Positions 7,544 to 15,112 of a stretch of 60,317 nucleotides of DNA are shown in pieces. The position numbers were made by a program, and so were the translations under genes. Positions within the stretch are counted from its first letter, which is position 1, and every line of letters starts with the position of its first letter. The notes under the pieces are model-generated. The model had not been told where the DNA came from and searched no databases. It saw only the letters and a list, made by a program, of their open reading frames with translations. The DNA is from a virus. The stretch spans positions 1 through 60,317 of IMG/VR virus record IMGVR_UViG_3300024518_004211. One strand, 5' to 3'.

Positions 7544-7900
7544 CTACCGACTCCCGGGCGCGGGCGCAACAGCACCAGCCCCAAACGTCCGCCACCGCCC
7601 CGCCCCACACACCCTGTACTCGGCCACGTCCACCGGCTCGAACCACGCCGCCCCGACGCCCAGGATGTGGTGGTCAGGAAGAAGCTGGGGGCGCGTGACG
7701 GTCAGCGCCAGGATGATGGTCCGGCCCTGCTTGTCGGCCGCCCACTCCCGAGCAGCCTCCGGGCAGTCGAACCCGCGGACGGGGGCGAGGATGCAGCCGG
7801 TGTGCTTGTAGCGCTCGAACTTGCGGGGCGTGGTCGCGTGGTAGATGACGGCTGGGGGCTCGCGGGTGGCGGCCCAGCGGAGGGGGAGGCGGTTGCTCAT
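7544..7900 (-). CDS. hypothetical protein, possibly ADP-ribosyltransferase-like fold
   Basis: 118 aa. The segment AVIYHATTPRKFERYKHTG (near residues 17-35), followed by CILAPVRGF and a Thr/Ile strand (RTIILALTV), has the Y-H-A-T-x-x-x-x-x-x-x-x-x-G look of small phage proteins with ADP-ribosyltransferase or RNA 2'-phosphotransferase-like beginnings. A catalytic Glu is not obvious, so the assignment is weak. It ends in TAG; the ATG at 7900 overlaps the methyltransferase stop. Confidence 0.6.
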   Translation of the reverse strand: MSNRLPLRWAATREPPAVIYHATTPRKFERYKHTGCILAPVRGFDCPEAAREWAADKQGRTIILALTVTRPQLLPDHHILGVGAAWFEPVDVAEYRVCGAGRWRTFGAGAVAPAPGSR

Positions 7901-8964
7901 GGGGCGCTCCCGAAGAGCCCAACCTGCCCAGCAATGCCAGCAGCCTCGAGGTCGGCAGCGGATGGGGGCGTGTCCCGGGCGATGCGCTCGCGGGCCATCT
8001 GTGCGTAGTCCTCGTTCAGCTCGACGCCGAGGAAGCGCCGGCCGAGTCGACGAGCGACAATGCCGGTAGTCCCTGAGCCAGTGAACGGGTCGAGCACGAC
8101 ATCATCCGCGGCAGACCCGGCCCGGATGCAGCGCTCCGGCAGTTCCGGCGGGAACGTCGCGAAGTGCGCTTCTGGCACCTTGCCTGGCTGCATCTTCCAG
8201 ACCGTCCGGACGTTTCGGGTGTCGACGAGACCGCGGACAGCCGAACAGAAAGACTCGTTCGCCCTGACCCCAGATCCCTCACTGGCTGCCTTCGGATGGA
8301 CACCTGAGCCGCGAGCGTGGGCCGTCCCGGATGAGCGCTCCCTGACTGCGTCCTGGTCGAAGTAGTAGCGCGGACCATTCGTCAGGAGGAAGATTTGCTC
8401 ATGCACCTTCGTCGGCCTGTCCCTCACGTTCTCAGGGAGTCCGTTGGGCTTGTGCCAGATGATCTCGCTTCGCAGCGTCCACCCGTCAGCCTGGAGCGCC
8501 AGGGCGAGGCGCCAGGGCATCCCGACCATGTCCTTGTGCTTCAGGTGGCCGAGGTCGCGCCGCCTGTTCGGGCGGGATCGTCGCGTCCGACCCGGCCCAC
8601 CTTTCGGGCACACCGATGTCGCGTCAGGTGCGCCGTGGGGTCGGTTCGCGTAGCTGTCGCCCATGTTGAGCCAAAGAGTCCCGTCGTCAGCGAGTACGCG
8701 CCGGACCTCCCGGAACACCAGCACCATGTGGCCCACGAAGGCCCACGGGTCGCGCTCCAGCCCGAGGCTTGCGGTCTCGGCTGGGATCGTGAGCTCAGGG
8801 AGCCCGGGTGCCGGCGCGAAGTCGATCCTGGGCCAGAGGACTGGCTCGGTGCCGTAGTCGCGGAGTCCCCAGTAGGGAGGCGAGGTGACACACGTCTGGG
8901 CGGTGCCGTCACCGAAACTGGCGAGCACCTCCAAAACGTGTCCAGTTCGGATATCGACGCTCAC
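7897..8964 (-). CDS. DNA methyltransferase, beta-type (N4-cytosine or N6-adenine)
   Basis: Transfers a methyl group from S-adenosylmethionine to an exocyclic amino group of DNA. The catalytic motif TSPPYW is at residues 27-32 and the AdoMet-binding motif DPFTGSGTTG at 292-301. Catalytic motif before AdoMet motif is the beta order, and S-P-P-Y-W favours N4-cytosine. A likely target-recognition insert occupies about residues 105-260. The start is GTG 8964 in a GTGA overlap. No restriction endonuclease is adjacent, so it is an orphan enzyme probably protecting phage DNA from host restriction. A second, unrelated methyltransferase lies at 30639. Confidence 0.9.
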   Translation of the reverse strand: MSVDIRTGHVLEVLASFGDGTAQTCVTSPPYWGLRDYGTEPVLWPRIDFAPAPGLPELTIPAETASLGLERDPWAFVGHMVLVFREVRRVLADDGTLWLNMGDSYANRPHGAPDATSVCPKGGPGRTRRSRPNRRRDLGHLKHKDMVGMPWRLALALQADGWTLRSEIIWHKPNGLPENVRDRPTKVHEQIFLLTNGPRYYFDQDAVRERSSGTAHARGSGVHPKAASEGSGVRANESFCSAVRGLVDTRNVRTVWKMQPGKVPEAHFATFPPELPERCIRAGSAADDVVLDPFTGSGTTGIVARRLGRRFLGVELNEDYAQMARERIARDTPPSAADLEAAGIAGQVGLFGSAP

Positions 8965-9197
8965 TGTAGCCCCCTCCCCCACTCCCGCACCACCTCCTCA
9001 ACGTGCTCCACCGTCACGCCGTGGAACCGCGCCAGCTCCGCCATCGACTTGCCGCCGAAGAACTCGGCGACCATGGCGGGGACGTAGCGGCCTCCGTGTG
9101 CGGGGCAGCGGTCGCGGTCGTGGATCTTGATGACTGGGCGCTTGCAGGGGCGGCCGGAGTCGGAGACGGTGGGGGCAAGGCATGGGGTGGCCTTCAC
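8961..9197 (-). CDS. small zinc-site and helix-turn-helix-like protein, 78 aa
   Basis: The N-terminal half has spaced metal ligands (PCLAP, then GRPCKRP, then RCPAHGG), a Cys/His pattern common in small phage proteins. The C-terminal half reads as a helix-turn-helix (SMAELARFHGVTVEHVEEVV). This suggests a small DNA-binding protein, perhaps a regulator. The stop overlaps the methyltransferase start. Confidence 0.6.
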   Translation of the reverse strand: MKATPCLAPTVSDSGRPCKRPVIKIHDRDRCPAHGGRYVPAMVAEFFGGKSMAELARFHGVTVEHVEEVVREWGRGLQ

Positions 9198-9511
9198 TGG
9201 ACAGACTCGTCAGCGCTTGCGGAATCAGCCTTGTAGCTGACGACCGCCAGTCGCAGCTTTCGGATCCTGTCTTCGCCGAACGCCTCCGAGCACCACACAG
9301 CCTCCTCCGCTGCAGATAGCACTCGGGCAATCAGTTCATACCCCTCACAGACGTGCCGCACGCCATCCACGAGCGCCCGCGCCCCTTCAGTGGTCACCTC
9401 CAGCGAGACCACCATCGAGTCGCCGTATTCCGGGCCTTCATCAGCCTGTTCGGCCGCCTGTTTTTCGAGCTTCACAACCGCAGCGAGTAGCCCATCGATC
9501 GTGTGTTTCAC
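9194..9511 (-). CDS. hypothetical protein, 105 aa
   Basis: Acidic, mostly helical protein (LLAAVVKLEKQAAEQADEG). The ATG at 9511 overlaps the stop of the 203-aa gene by four bases. No motif or family recognised; a dimeric coiled-coil protein is possible from the N-terminal heptads. Confidence 0.55.
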   Translation of the reverse strand: MKHTIDGLLAAVVKLEKQAAEQADEGPEYGDSMVVSLEVTTEGARALVDGVRHVCEGYELIARVLSAAEEAVWCSEAFGEDRIRKLRLAVVSYKADSASADESVQ

Positions 9512-10119
9512 GCCGTCCTCCTCGTCTCAGCATCCTCGACGAGCGCCACGCCCGCCGGAGTCGGCCACCGCAGAGACGGCGCCTCGATGACACCCTCCTC
9601 GCAGAGCCAGCGGTAGGCCCTGCGCAGTGCTCCAGGCGCCCTGCGCCCGACCACTTCTCGAGCGGTCATGTCGGTGATTCCCGCCTCGTGCGCCGCCAGT
9701 AGCGACCGCACCAATGCCACCGCGTTCGCGTCCGCGTCTGGCTCCACGATGGCGCCGATGCCGTCGTCACCGTCCGTCGCGTAGTCGCCAGGCCAGTCGA
9801 GACCGCCGCACATCACCGGCCGAAGCGAACGCACGAACGCGGTTACCCCGGGCAGCATCTCCACCTTCACCCTGGCCCACTCCGCGAGACGTGGCCCGCG
9901 CTGCTTTTCCAGTAGCCCAGCCTCGACAAGGCGTCCAAGGATGCGCCCGATCTTGACCGTGTGCGCCTTCCTGGCGTTCACCCAGCCGCGGTAGTCGCTC
10001 GCGTCGAAGCGCGGGGCGTCGGTGGCTGCTGCGAGGGTGGCGGTGGTCCAGCAGCCGGGGCTGAGGACGATGGCGGCGAGGAGGCGGCGGGCGAGGGTGT
10101 TTGGGGCGGTGGATATCAT
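9508..10119 (-). CDS. putative winged-helix DNA-binding protein, 203 aa
   Basis: Two winged-helix-like segments can be read: residues about 35-75 (RKAHTVKIGRILGRLVEAGL) and about 145-185 (TAREVVGRRAPGALRRAYRW, then EEGVIEAPSL). The alternation of a basic recognition helix with a beta wing ending in a hydrophobic strand suggests a DNA-binding regulator or replication accessory protein. It starts at 10119 in an ATGA overlap. Confidence 0.5.
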   Translation of the reverse strand: MISTAPNTLARRLLAAIVLSPGCWTTATLAAATDAPRFDASDYRGWVNARKAHTVKIGRILGRLVEAGLLEKQRGPRLAEWARVKVEMLPGVTAFVRSLRPVMCGGLDWPGDYATDGDDGIGAIVEPDADANAVALVRSLLAAHEAGITDMTAREVVGRRAPGALRRAYRWLCEEGVIEAPSLRWPTPAGVALVEDAETRRTA

Positions 10120-10418
10120 CGCATCACCTCCGCACCCTCAACGTAGAGTCCGAGCCACGCGACACCGACCGTCGATGTCCGCAGCCTGACGTCGTGCTCC
10201 ACCTCGTATTCGTAGTCGTTCAGGCGCCACGACAGGGGCACCCGGCCGCACCAACCCCAGCCGAACACGAGCAGCGCTTCGGTAGTGCCGAAAGCCACGC
10301 TCGGCCCCCAGGAGCGATCCTCGCCCCAGCCGAATGAGCAGCCGATGCCGAACGCGGCGCCGAGGATGACGATCATGATGGACGTGCGACGGCCGAGGCT
10401 GGGGCGGATGGAGATCAC
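10116..10418 (-). CDS. small membrane protein, 100 aa
   Basis: Begins with GTG at 10418 in a GTGA overlap with the upstream stop. One hydrophobic segment (SIMIVILGAAFGIGCSFGWG, about residues 13-32) predicts membrane insertion, followed by a beta-rich tail. Function unknown. Confidence 0.5.
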   Translation of the reverse strand: MISIRPSLGRRTSIMIVILGAAFGIGCSFGWGEDRSWGPSVAFGTTEALLVFGWGWCGRVPLSWRLNDYEYEVEHDVRLRTSTVGVAWLGLYVEGAEVMR

Positions 10419-10837
10419 GCCCACCCCGCTTCGAGCGCACACCACATCGGCACGTACATCTCACCGACGTCGCCGACATGCACACTGCACGGATTCCGGT
10501 CCGCGTCCTGGATGAAGTCTCGGGGCGCCCACCCTTCGTTGGTGCCGTCAGTCAGGAGCGCTCCCCGTTCGGTCGTGCGGACCACCTCCAGGACCAAGTT
10601 CACCGGCGTCCAGTCCTTCCCGCCCACCCAGTTGACCTCCGACACCGCCTTCGGCATCACCGCCGGTTTCGCTGCGCCGCTGGGCAGGTCAGGGCAGCCG
10701 GCGCGGACCCAGGCGTCGACAGCACGGCCGCGGGCGCGGAAGCGCTTGGCGATGCCCTTGCGGTCAGTGGCGTGGGTCTGGCCGTAGGTGTGGAGGTCGG
10801 CCTCGGCGTGGAGGAGCGATGTCGTCGTCAGGTCCAT
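10415..10837 (-). CDS. hypothetical protein, 140 aa
   Basis: Start ATG 10837 shares a base with the TGA of the upstream gene. The N-terminal helix is rich in Leu/His; a basic helical segment follows (DRKGIAKRFRARGRAVDAW), then a beta-rich C-terminal half. No catalytic motif recognised. Confidence 0.55.
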   Translation of the reverse strand: MDLTTTSLLHAEADLHTYGQTHATDRKGIAKRFRARGRAVDAWVRAGCPDLPSGAAKPAVMPKAVSEVNWVGGKDWTPVNLVLEVVRTTERGALLTDGTNEGWAPRDFIQDADRNPCSVHVGDVGEMYVPMWCALEAGWA

Positions 10838-11070
10838 CAGAACCCCTCCACAACCAACCAGCGGTGGCATGCCTTGCAGCCAGTGCTCTTGTCGTACCTT
10901 CGGCTTGGGCGCTCACCCTTCGACGGGCGGATGATGATCCCGCAAGCGAGTGTGAGTTCCACGATTCGACCCTCAGACGAAGGCCACGTATTCACCCGGT
11001 GGTTGCTTTTGACGATGTGAACCACGCCCTTGTATCGGACTGGCGTTCCTGAGTCGGCTCCACGAATCAT
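10837..11070 (-). CDS. hypothetical protein, 77 aa
   Basis: Beta-rich start (VRYKGVVHIVKSNHRVNTW) with a C-terminal CKACH motif and an upstream Cys, so a small metal site is possible. The ATG at 11070 overlaps the stop of the resolvase gene, so it is co-translated with it. Confidence 0.55.
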   Translation of the reverse strand: MIRGADSGTPVRYKGVVHIVKSNHRVNTWPSSEGRIVELTLACGIIIRPSKGERPSRRYDKSTGCKACHRWLVVEGF

Positions 11071-11597
11071 GTTGATCTCCCTGTCTCGAAAACGTCGACA
11101 CTCCACGGCACCCCGCTCGCCTCCGCCTGCTCCACCCCCAGCGTCGCCCACCCCTTCTCAGCCGCGCCCGCGGACCACGCCGCCCACCTCGGCCCGAGCC
11201 AGCCCCAGTCGAGCCACAGCGTCCGCTGGAGCCCCCGGGCCGGCACGACGTAGCGCAAGGCCACCCCGGCGACGCAACGGGCCTCAGGCCGATGCCAGCG
11301 GGTCAGGCGCGCGGCCTGGGCGGGCTGCACCTCGGACAGCTTCCAGCGTTCGGCGCTGCTGTGCTTCGCTTCGAAGCGGAAGCTGGCGGCGGGGGTGAGC
11401 GCCTCGAAGTCGGGGACGCCGATGGTGCCGGTGGCGACGAGCCCGGAGCGGGTCATCTTCGCCTGGATGCCGTAGCGGGTGAAGTCCAGGACGCGGCCCT
11501 GGGAGCGCCAGGCGGTGAGGTGTTGCTCGATGATGTCCTCCCAGGCGGTGCCGAGGGAGAGGGCGCGGGAGCCGGATTGGTGGCGGTTGCGGGGCAT
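11067..11597 (-). CDS. RecU-like Holliday junction resolvase
   Basis: 176 aa; cuts four-way DNA junctions during replication and recombination so that concatemers can be packaged. The PD-(D/E)xK pattern of RecU is visible: Glu20 in the first helix (GTAWEDII), Asp63 (VPDFEA), Glu76 and Lys78 (FRFEAKHS), and Gln94 (QPAQAARL), followed by the RecU-like GVALRYVV strand. I chose ATG 11597, which overlaps the upstream TGA by one base. RecU is best known from Firmicutes and their phages, so this copy may have been transferred. Family call confident; activity inferred. Confidence 0.75.
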   Translation of the reverse strand: MPRNRHQSGSRALSLGTAWEDIIEQHLTAWRSQGRVLDFTRYGIQAKMTRSGLVATGTIGVPDFEALTPAASFRFEAKHSSAERWKLSEVQPAQAARLTRWHRPEARCVAGVALRYVVPARGLQRTLWLDWGWLGPRWAAWSAGAAEKGWATLGVEQAEASGVPWSVDVFETGRST

Positions 11598-11983
11598 CAG
11601 GGCTCCACCGGTCCGTGCGGCTTCCACAGGTGCCCGTCCGGGTGGCCGAAGTTGCGCGGGTCTCCGTCGCCGAGCCATGCCGAGCCACACTCGACCGGGG
11701 CCGGCTCCTGTTTCTGGCAGAACCACTCGACGATCTCGAGACTGGTCAGGTTGCATTCCTCGAACCCAGCGCGATTGCCGGTCACTTCGCTGACGCCGTA
11801 GCGCGCGGGCTCGTGCATCCACGTTGTCCCGTTGTCTGCGCACCTGTCGACACGGTCTTTGCCCCACGCTTCGCAGGCGTCCTCGTAGCGGAGCCCGTAG
11901 GTTGCCGGGGCGTCCACAACTGTGGACCACTCCAGGAACCACGCGCCGTCGCTGTCGTCGAGTCGGATCAGGCACCTACCCAT
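11597..11983 (-). CDS. hypothetical protein, 128 aa
   Basis: Rich in Trp, Cys and acidic residues (RLDDSDGAWFLEWSTVVDAP). A GAGGAG ribosome-binding site lies seven bases before ATG 11983. Four Cys in the second half could bind metal or form disulfides. No family recognised. Confidence 0.55.
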   Translation of the reverse strand: MGRCLIRLDDSDGAWFLEWSTVVDAPATYGLRYEDACEAWGKDRVDRCADNGTTWMHEPARYGVSEVTGNRAGFEECNLTSLEIVEWFCQKQEPAPVECGSAWLGDGDPRNFGHPDGHLWKPHGPVEP

Positions 11984-12224
11984 GCTGGTCTCCTCTCACG
12001 TCTGCCAACCAACCGTCGAACGCTGCCACAGCCTTCCGCAGCGCCGCCTCGATGTTGTACCCGCTCTCCTCGATCTCCCCGCTCTTGTGCGTCCGCTGGT
12101 CCCAGGCGTGGAAGTGGGCGTAGACGAGCACGTCGGTCACCTCGATGCGCACGGGGATGAGGTTGCAGCCGCAGACGTCGACGACGTGGGCGGTGAGGCG
12201 GGCGAGTAGGCGATCGGTGGTCAT
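11976..12224 (-). CDS. hypothetical protein, 82 aa
   Basis: Starts MTTDRLLARLTAHVVD in an ATGA overlap with the radical SAM gene stop. Mixed alpha/beta with a short CGC motif and a C-terminal helix (NIEAALRKAVAAFDGWLADV). No family recognised. It overlaps the next gene by eight bases. Confidence 0.55.
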   Translation of the reverse strand: MTTDRLLARLTAHVVDVCGCNLIPVRIEVTDVLVYAHFHAWDQRTHKSGEIEESGYNIEAALRKAVAAFDGWLADVRGDQHG

Positions 12225-13033
12225 GCCGCACCCGTCCATGCTTCATCAGATCCCGCCGTCGCATCGATCCCGACGACATCCTTGATCGACTCCTTCCACC
12301 GGACCAACGGGTGATTCCTGAGCCGCTCGAACAGGCTCCGGATCCGCTCGTCGCTCTGGCTGTCTTCGATGATGTGGACGGTCTTGGCTGCCTTCTCACT
12401 CCAGTGCCCGTTGTTCCGGATCCGGCGCTCTGCCTTGTTCAGCTTGCCGATCCAGATGGACTCGTTGACAAGTGGAGCCAGCACCTCAACCAGCTGCACC
12501 ACCTGTCCCTCATCGGGCTCCAGTAGCGGCTCCATCGACACACTGGTCAGGAAGCCTGCACGGGACGCGTGACCGAGGGCCTGGTATCGCTCCTCGAACG
12601 GCGGCGCCCCAGGCTCCAGGAAGTCGAGCGTGCGCTGCCGTCCCGTCCCGATGCTGAACCGGAAGAGCATCCTGTCCCGGTGTTCGGTGAGGTCGCGGCA
12701 CAGTTCCTGGATGACGTCGAGATGCGGCTTGCTCACGATGAGCACGCTGTTACCGGCCTCCAGGAGTCCGGTGAGCGCCCGCTTCGTGGTCGGCAGGTTC
12801 GCGGGCGTGATGTCATGGGTGGTCGGGAACATGACGACGCCATTGACTTTGCGAGGCTCCCTGCCGAGCGCGTTTCCACCTGGGACCTCGTCCTGCCAGC
12901 CGCCAGGTCCGACCCGGCCGTAGCGGGCGGCGGTCGAATTCGCGTAGCAGTAGAGGCAGCCGTTTCCGCACCCGCTGATGACGTTGGCGCTCTTGCTGGA
13001 CCATTCCTTGGTGCCGGTGGCGCGCTTGCTCAT
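12221..13033 (-). CDS. radical SAM protein, SplB/photolyase-like group
   Basis: 270 aa. The [4Fe-4S]-binding motif C-x3-C-x2-C is at Cys22, Cys26 and Cys29 (SGCGNGCLYCYA), typical of radical SAM enzymes that cleave S-adenosylmethionine to start radical chemistry. The text after it (LPTTKRALTGLLEAGNSVLI, then FSIGTGRQRTLDFLEP) resembles the SplB group, which includes spore photoproduct lyase, and the phage Gp37/Gp68-type radical SAM proteins. The substrate is unknown: DNA photoproduct repair or base modification are both possible. It starts at 13033 in an ATGA overlap. Confidence 0.75.
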   Translation of the reverse strand: MSKRATGTKEWSSKSANVISGCGNGCLYCYANSTAARYGRVGPGGWQDEVPGGNALGREPRKVNGVVMFPTTHDITPANLPTTKRALTGLLEAGNSVLIVSKPHLDVIQELCRDLTEHRDRMLFRFSIGTGRQRTLDFLEPGAPPFEERYQALGHASRAGFLTSVSMEPLLEPDEGQVVQLVEVLAPLVNESIWIGKLNKAERRIRNNGHWSEKAAKTVHIIEDSQSDERIRSLFERLRNHPLVRWKESIKDVVGIDATAGSDEAWTGAA

Positions 13034-13677
13034 CTCGTCACCGTCCCTGGTCGCAGCCACACCACCACAGGCCCATTGCGGCGCTCCCCAGTGATGCACC
13101 CGGGCAGCGTGTAGATGGTCTCCGGGTAGAGGTTCCGCCACTTCGACGAGCCGACGAAGGTGTCGCCGTCCATCGCGATCGCAGTCGGGCAACCAACACA
13201 GCCCGCGCCTGTCTTCATCCCGCGCTCACGGAGCCACCGCTCCGCGCTCCGAATCGCCTCGAAGTCGCCCTCCTGGCTGAACACCTCCGCGACTTCACAC
13301 TCGGACAGGAGGCGCTCACCGGCGCGCTTATTGTCCGGGCTCATCGCTGTTCCGTTGAGCATCAGCTTGGCAATCGGCATGCTGCCAGCGTCCACCTCCC
13401 GCCACCCGTCGCCGTCGCGCTCCAGCCAGGCGGTGACCTCGAACTCGTCCGGCTTGAGGCCCAGATCCGCCTTTCCGTCGACGGCGCGGCAGACAGCGCC
13501 GTGGCTGTTGGTCCACGCCGGGTACTCGACGCCGCGCTGGGCGGGTTCGATGTTGGGGGCGAGGAAGCAGAAGTCCGGGCCGACTGTGCGGAGCATGCGG
13601 ACGCGGAGGGGCACGCGGCCCTTGAAGCGGTCCGGGTAGCTGTCGCTCTGGTGGTGTAGTGCTGGGCAGTCGATCAT
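13030..13677 (-). CDS. hypothetical protein, 215 aa, translated just before the radical SAM protein
   Basis: Two parts can be seen. The first ~90 residues (RVPLRVRMLRTVGPDFCFLA, then NSHGAVCRAV and LGLKPDEFEVTAW) resemble small phage proteins of unknown function. The last ~90 contain a helical stretch and C-x2-C (GAGCVGCPTAIAMDGDTF). A GGAG site lies five bases before ATG 13677. It is the first gene after the structured gap, so it is the likely head of the 13.7-kb leftward chain. Confidence 0.6.
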   Translation of the reverse strand: MIDCPALHHQSDSYPDRFKGRVPLRVRMLRTVGPDFCFLAPNIEPAQRGVEYPAWTNSHGAVCRAVDGKADLGLKPDEFEVTAWLERDGDGWREVDAGSMPIAKLMLNGTAMSPDNKRAGERLLSECEVAEVFSQEGDFEAIRSAERWLRERGMKTGAGCVGCPTAIAMDGDTFVGSSKWRNLYPETIYTLPGCITGERRNGPVVVWLRPGTVTR

Positions 13678-14062
13678 CTCATCTCCAGATGCCCGAAGCC
13701 CCAGACCCACGCACACCCCGCGGGCACGGGGCCTCCCGGTGTAAATGGGCGCGCGGGCCTGGACTCGGGGAAGGGGTGCCAGCCGGCTTGATGTGTGGTC
13801 CCGGTGCGCGAGTCTGCGCTCCCAAGGAGCCGGCTGGCAGTCTCGAGAGGGTGGCGCCCGGGATTACTCGCCAAAGTGCCGGGCGCCGGAGGGTCTCCCA
13901 CTCGATATGACCGGCGCCCAAAACGGGAGCGCCGACCTGTTGAATGCCGCGCCGCGGGATGCGGGTTGGCAACGTCGTCCGCGGGCCACCCGGCCGCTGC
14001 ATCCACCACCGGCGCCTTGTTCAGGTCGCCACGATGAGGGTTCGGGTGGGCCCGCGGGAAAG
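13678..14062 (-). promoter_or_regulatory. 385-base gene-free region with overlapping strong hairpins
   Basis: No convincing coding frame. Three perfect inverted repeats: 13777-13788 with 13828-13839 (12 bp, tgccagccggct), 13853-13861 with 13879-13887 (9 bp, ggcgcccgg), and 13881-13889 with 13911-13919 (9 bp, gggcgccgg). The last two share bases 13881-13887, so only one can form at a time, like a riboswitch or attenuator. The palindrome core ccgcggg occurs four times (near 13719, 13953, 13979 and 14052). It lies between two leftward genes, so it could be a 5' leader, a small RNA gene or an origin-like site. No U-run follows the hairpins. Confidence 0.5.
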
Positions 14063-14272
14063 TCATTCGGCACCGTCGAGAAGCGCGATGCATTCGGGGC
14101 AGTTGACCTCTTCGCGCTTGCTCGTGCCCCACCCGCTGCCCTCGCAGAGCATGACGGGCAGGATGCGATCTGTGAAGTCGGCCGTGACCGCGTGCTTGAT
14201 GACGCGTCCCTCGCCGAAGATGCCCTCGATGAAGTCGTCTACCTGATCGATGGTTTCGACTGTGTCGTACAT
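14063..14272 (-). CDS. hypothetical protein, 69 aa
   Basis: AAGGAG precedes ATG 14272. Acidic first half (MYDTVETIDQVDDFIEGIFG); the second half holds two Cys close to the end (VNCPECIALL) plus one earlier (MLCEGSG), so a small metal site is possible. Function unknown. Confidence 0.6.
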   Translation of the reverse strand: MYDTVETIDQVDDFIEGIFGEGRVIKHAVTADFTDRILPVMLCEGSGWGTSKREEVNCPECIALLDGAE

Positions 14273-14289
14273 GGCGGACTCCTTAGTTG

Positions 14290-14547
14290 TCATTTTGCCG
14301 ACAGCCTGAGCCGGTTCGCGAACCACAAGGCCAGCCCAGCGGTCCTGCCAGCGCTCAGGCGGCAGTGGACGCGGATGGCGTCGAGGTGGACGACGGTGGG
14401 GTAGCTGGTCGCGATGTGGCAGTCTGCGATGCTCGCCCAGGTATCGATCGTGTGTGGGCCGACGCCGATGGCTGCGGCGAGGGCGGGCCTGGACGTCTTG
14501 CCGACCCTGATCGCGTCGTCGAGCGTGAAGGGGTGGACGGCGGGCAT
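14290..14547 (-). CDS. small helix-turn-helix-like protein, 85 aa
   Basis: Residues about 20-42 (RPALAAAIGVGPHTIDTWAS) read as a helix-turn-helix, and the rest is helical and basic. The ATG at 14547 shares a base with the stop of the HNH gene. Together with the Xre-type gene two positions upstream it forms a regulatory cluster beside the divergent control region. A DNA-binding regulator is the likely role (inference). Confidence 0.55.
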   Translation of the reverse strand: MPAVHPFTLDDAIRVGKTSRPALAAAIGVGPHTIDTWASIADCHIATSYPTVVHLDAIRVHCRLSAGRTAGLALWFANRLRLSAK

Positions 14548-14897
14548 CAGCGTTCGCCGGCCGCTGGGTCGTTGTGAAGTGGCGAGTTCGTTCTGTTCTT
14601 GCCGACCGTGATGTAGCGACATCGCTCACCCGTGGCTGGGTCAGGAATTGTCCCAGCATGGACCCGTGAATGACACTTCGGGCACAGGCCGACGACATCA
14701 AGCGGCTTTGAATAATCGTGGTGATGCATCGCGACCAGCAGCGCTCCGTTCTTCTTTTCGCCCTGCGGGAGCCCACACGCAGCACATTCGGTGGGAGGAG
14801 GTACGCGTGCCCGCCGAAGCGCATACCCTGCCCTTGATTTTTCCAGCGCTCTTGCGTGGTAGGCATCTCTCGGCTGTATTGTCTTTTTCCCAGCCAT
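14547..14897 (-). CDS. HNH-family zinc-finger nuclease-like protein
   Basis: 116 aa. A C-x2-C pair (ECAACG) is followed by the characteristic HHHDYSKPLDVVGLCPKCHS, the beta-beta-alpha-metal pattern of small phage HNH proteins with two Cys pairs binding zinc and His residues for catalysis. The basic N-terminus (MAGKKTIQPRDAYHARALEK) may bind DNA. It could be a nicking or homing endonuclease or a packaging HNH. Its location by the regulator genes, away from terminase, favours a free-standing element. It starts at 14897, sharing a base with the Xre stop. Confidence 0.7.
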   Translation of the reverse strand: MAGKKTIQPRDAYHARALEKSRAGYALRRARVPPPTECAACGLPQGEKKNGALLVAMHHHDYSKPLDVVGLCPKCHSRVHAGTIPDPATGERCRYITVGKNRTNSPLHNDPAAGER

Positions 14898-15112
14898 CAC
14901 GCCACCCCGTCCAGTTCGCACGACGCCAACACGCCCGGCTCCACTTTGAGCGCCACAGCCAACCGCTTGAGCACGTCGAGGCCCATCGCTCGGACGCGTC
15001 CGTTCTCGATCCGCGAGATGTGCGGGACGGCCAGGTCGGCGGCGGTCGCGAGTTGCTGCTGGGTCAGCCCCGCCGACAGTCGGTAGGTCTTCACGGCTAC
15101 GGAGAGTTTCAT
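14897..15112 (-). CDS. Xre/Cro-type transcriptional regulator, 71 aa
   Basis: Small helix-turn-helix regulator. Residues 17-38 (TQQQLATAADLAVPHISRIE) are a textbook Xre HTH; the C-terminal half (LDVLKRLAVALKVEPGVL) completes the five-helix fold. I chose ATG 15112 with GAGGTGA upstream over an ATG at 15157 without a binding site. It faces away from the divergent region it probably controls, where the palindrome gcatgtctacatgc (15209-15222) is a candidate operator. No integrase was found, so calling it a lysogeny repressor is not justified. Confidence 0.75.
   Translation of the reverse strand: MKLSVAVKTYRLSAGLTQQQLATAADLAVPHISRIENGRVRAMGLDVLKRLAVALKVEPGVLASCELDGVA

Noticed and set aside
13678-14062. 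tRNA genes in the structured region
   Set aside because: The stems do not form a cloverleaf and no TTCRANY T-arm or CCA-adjacent acceptor is visible.
13674-14132. 152-aa and 107-aa frames across the gene-free region
   Set aside because: Pro/Arg/His-rich, no binding site, interrupted by the hairpins; composition unlike neighbouring genes.
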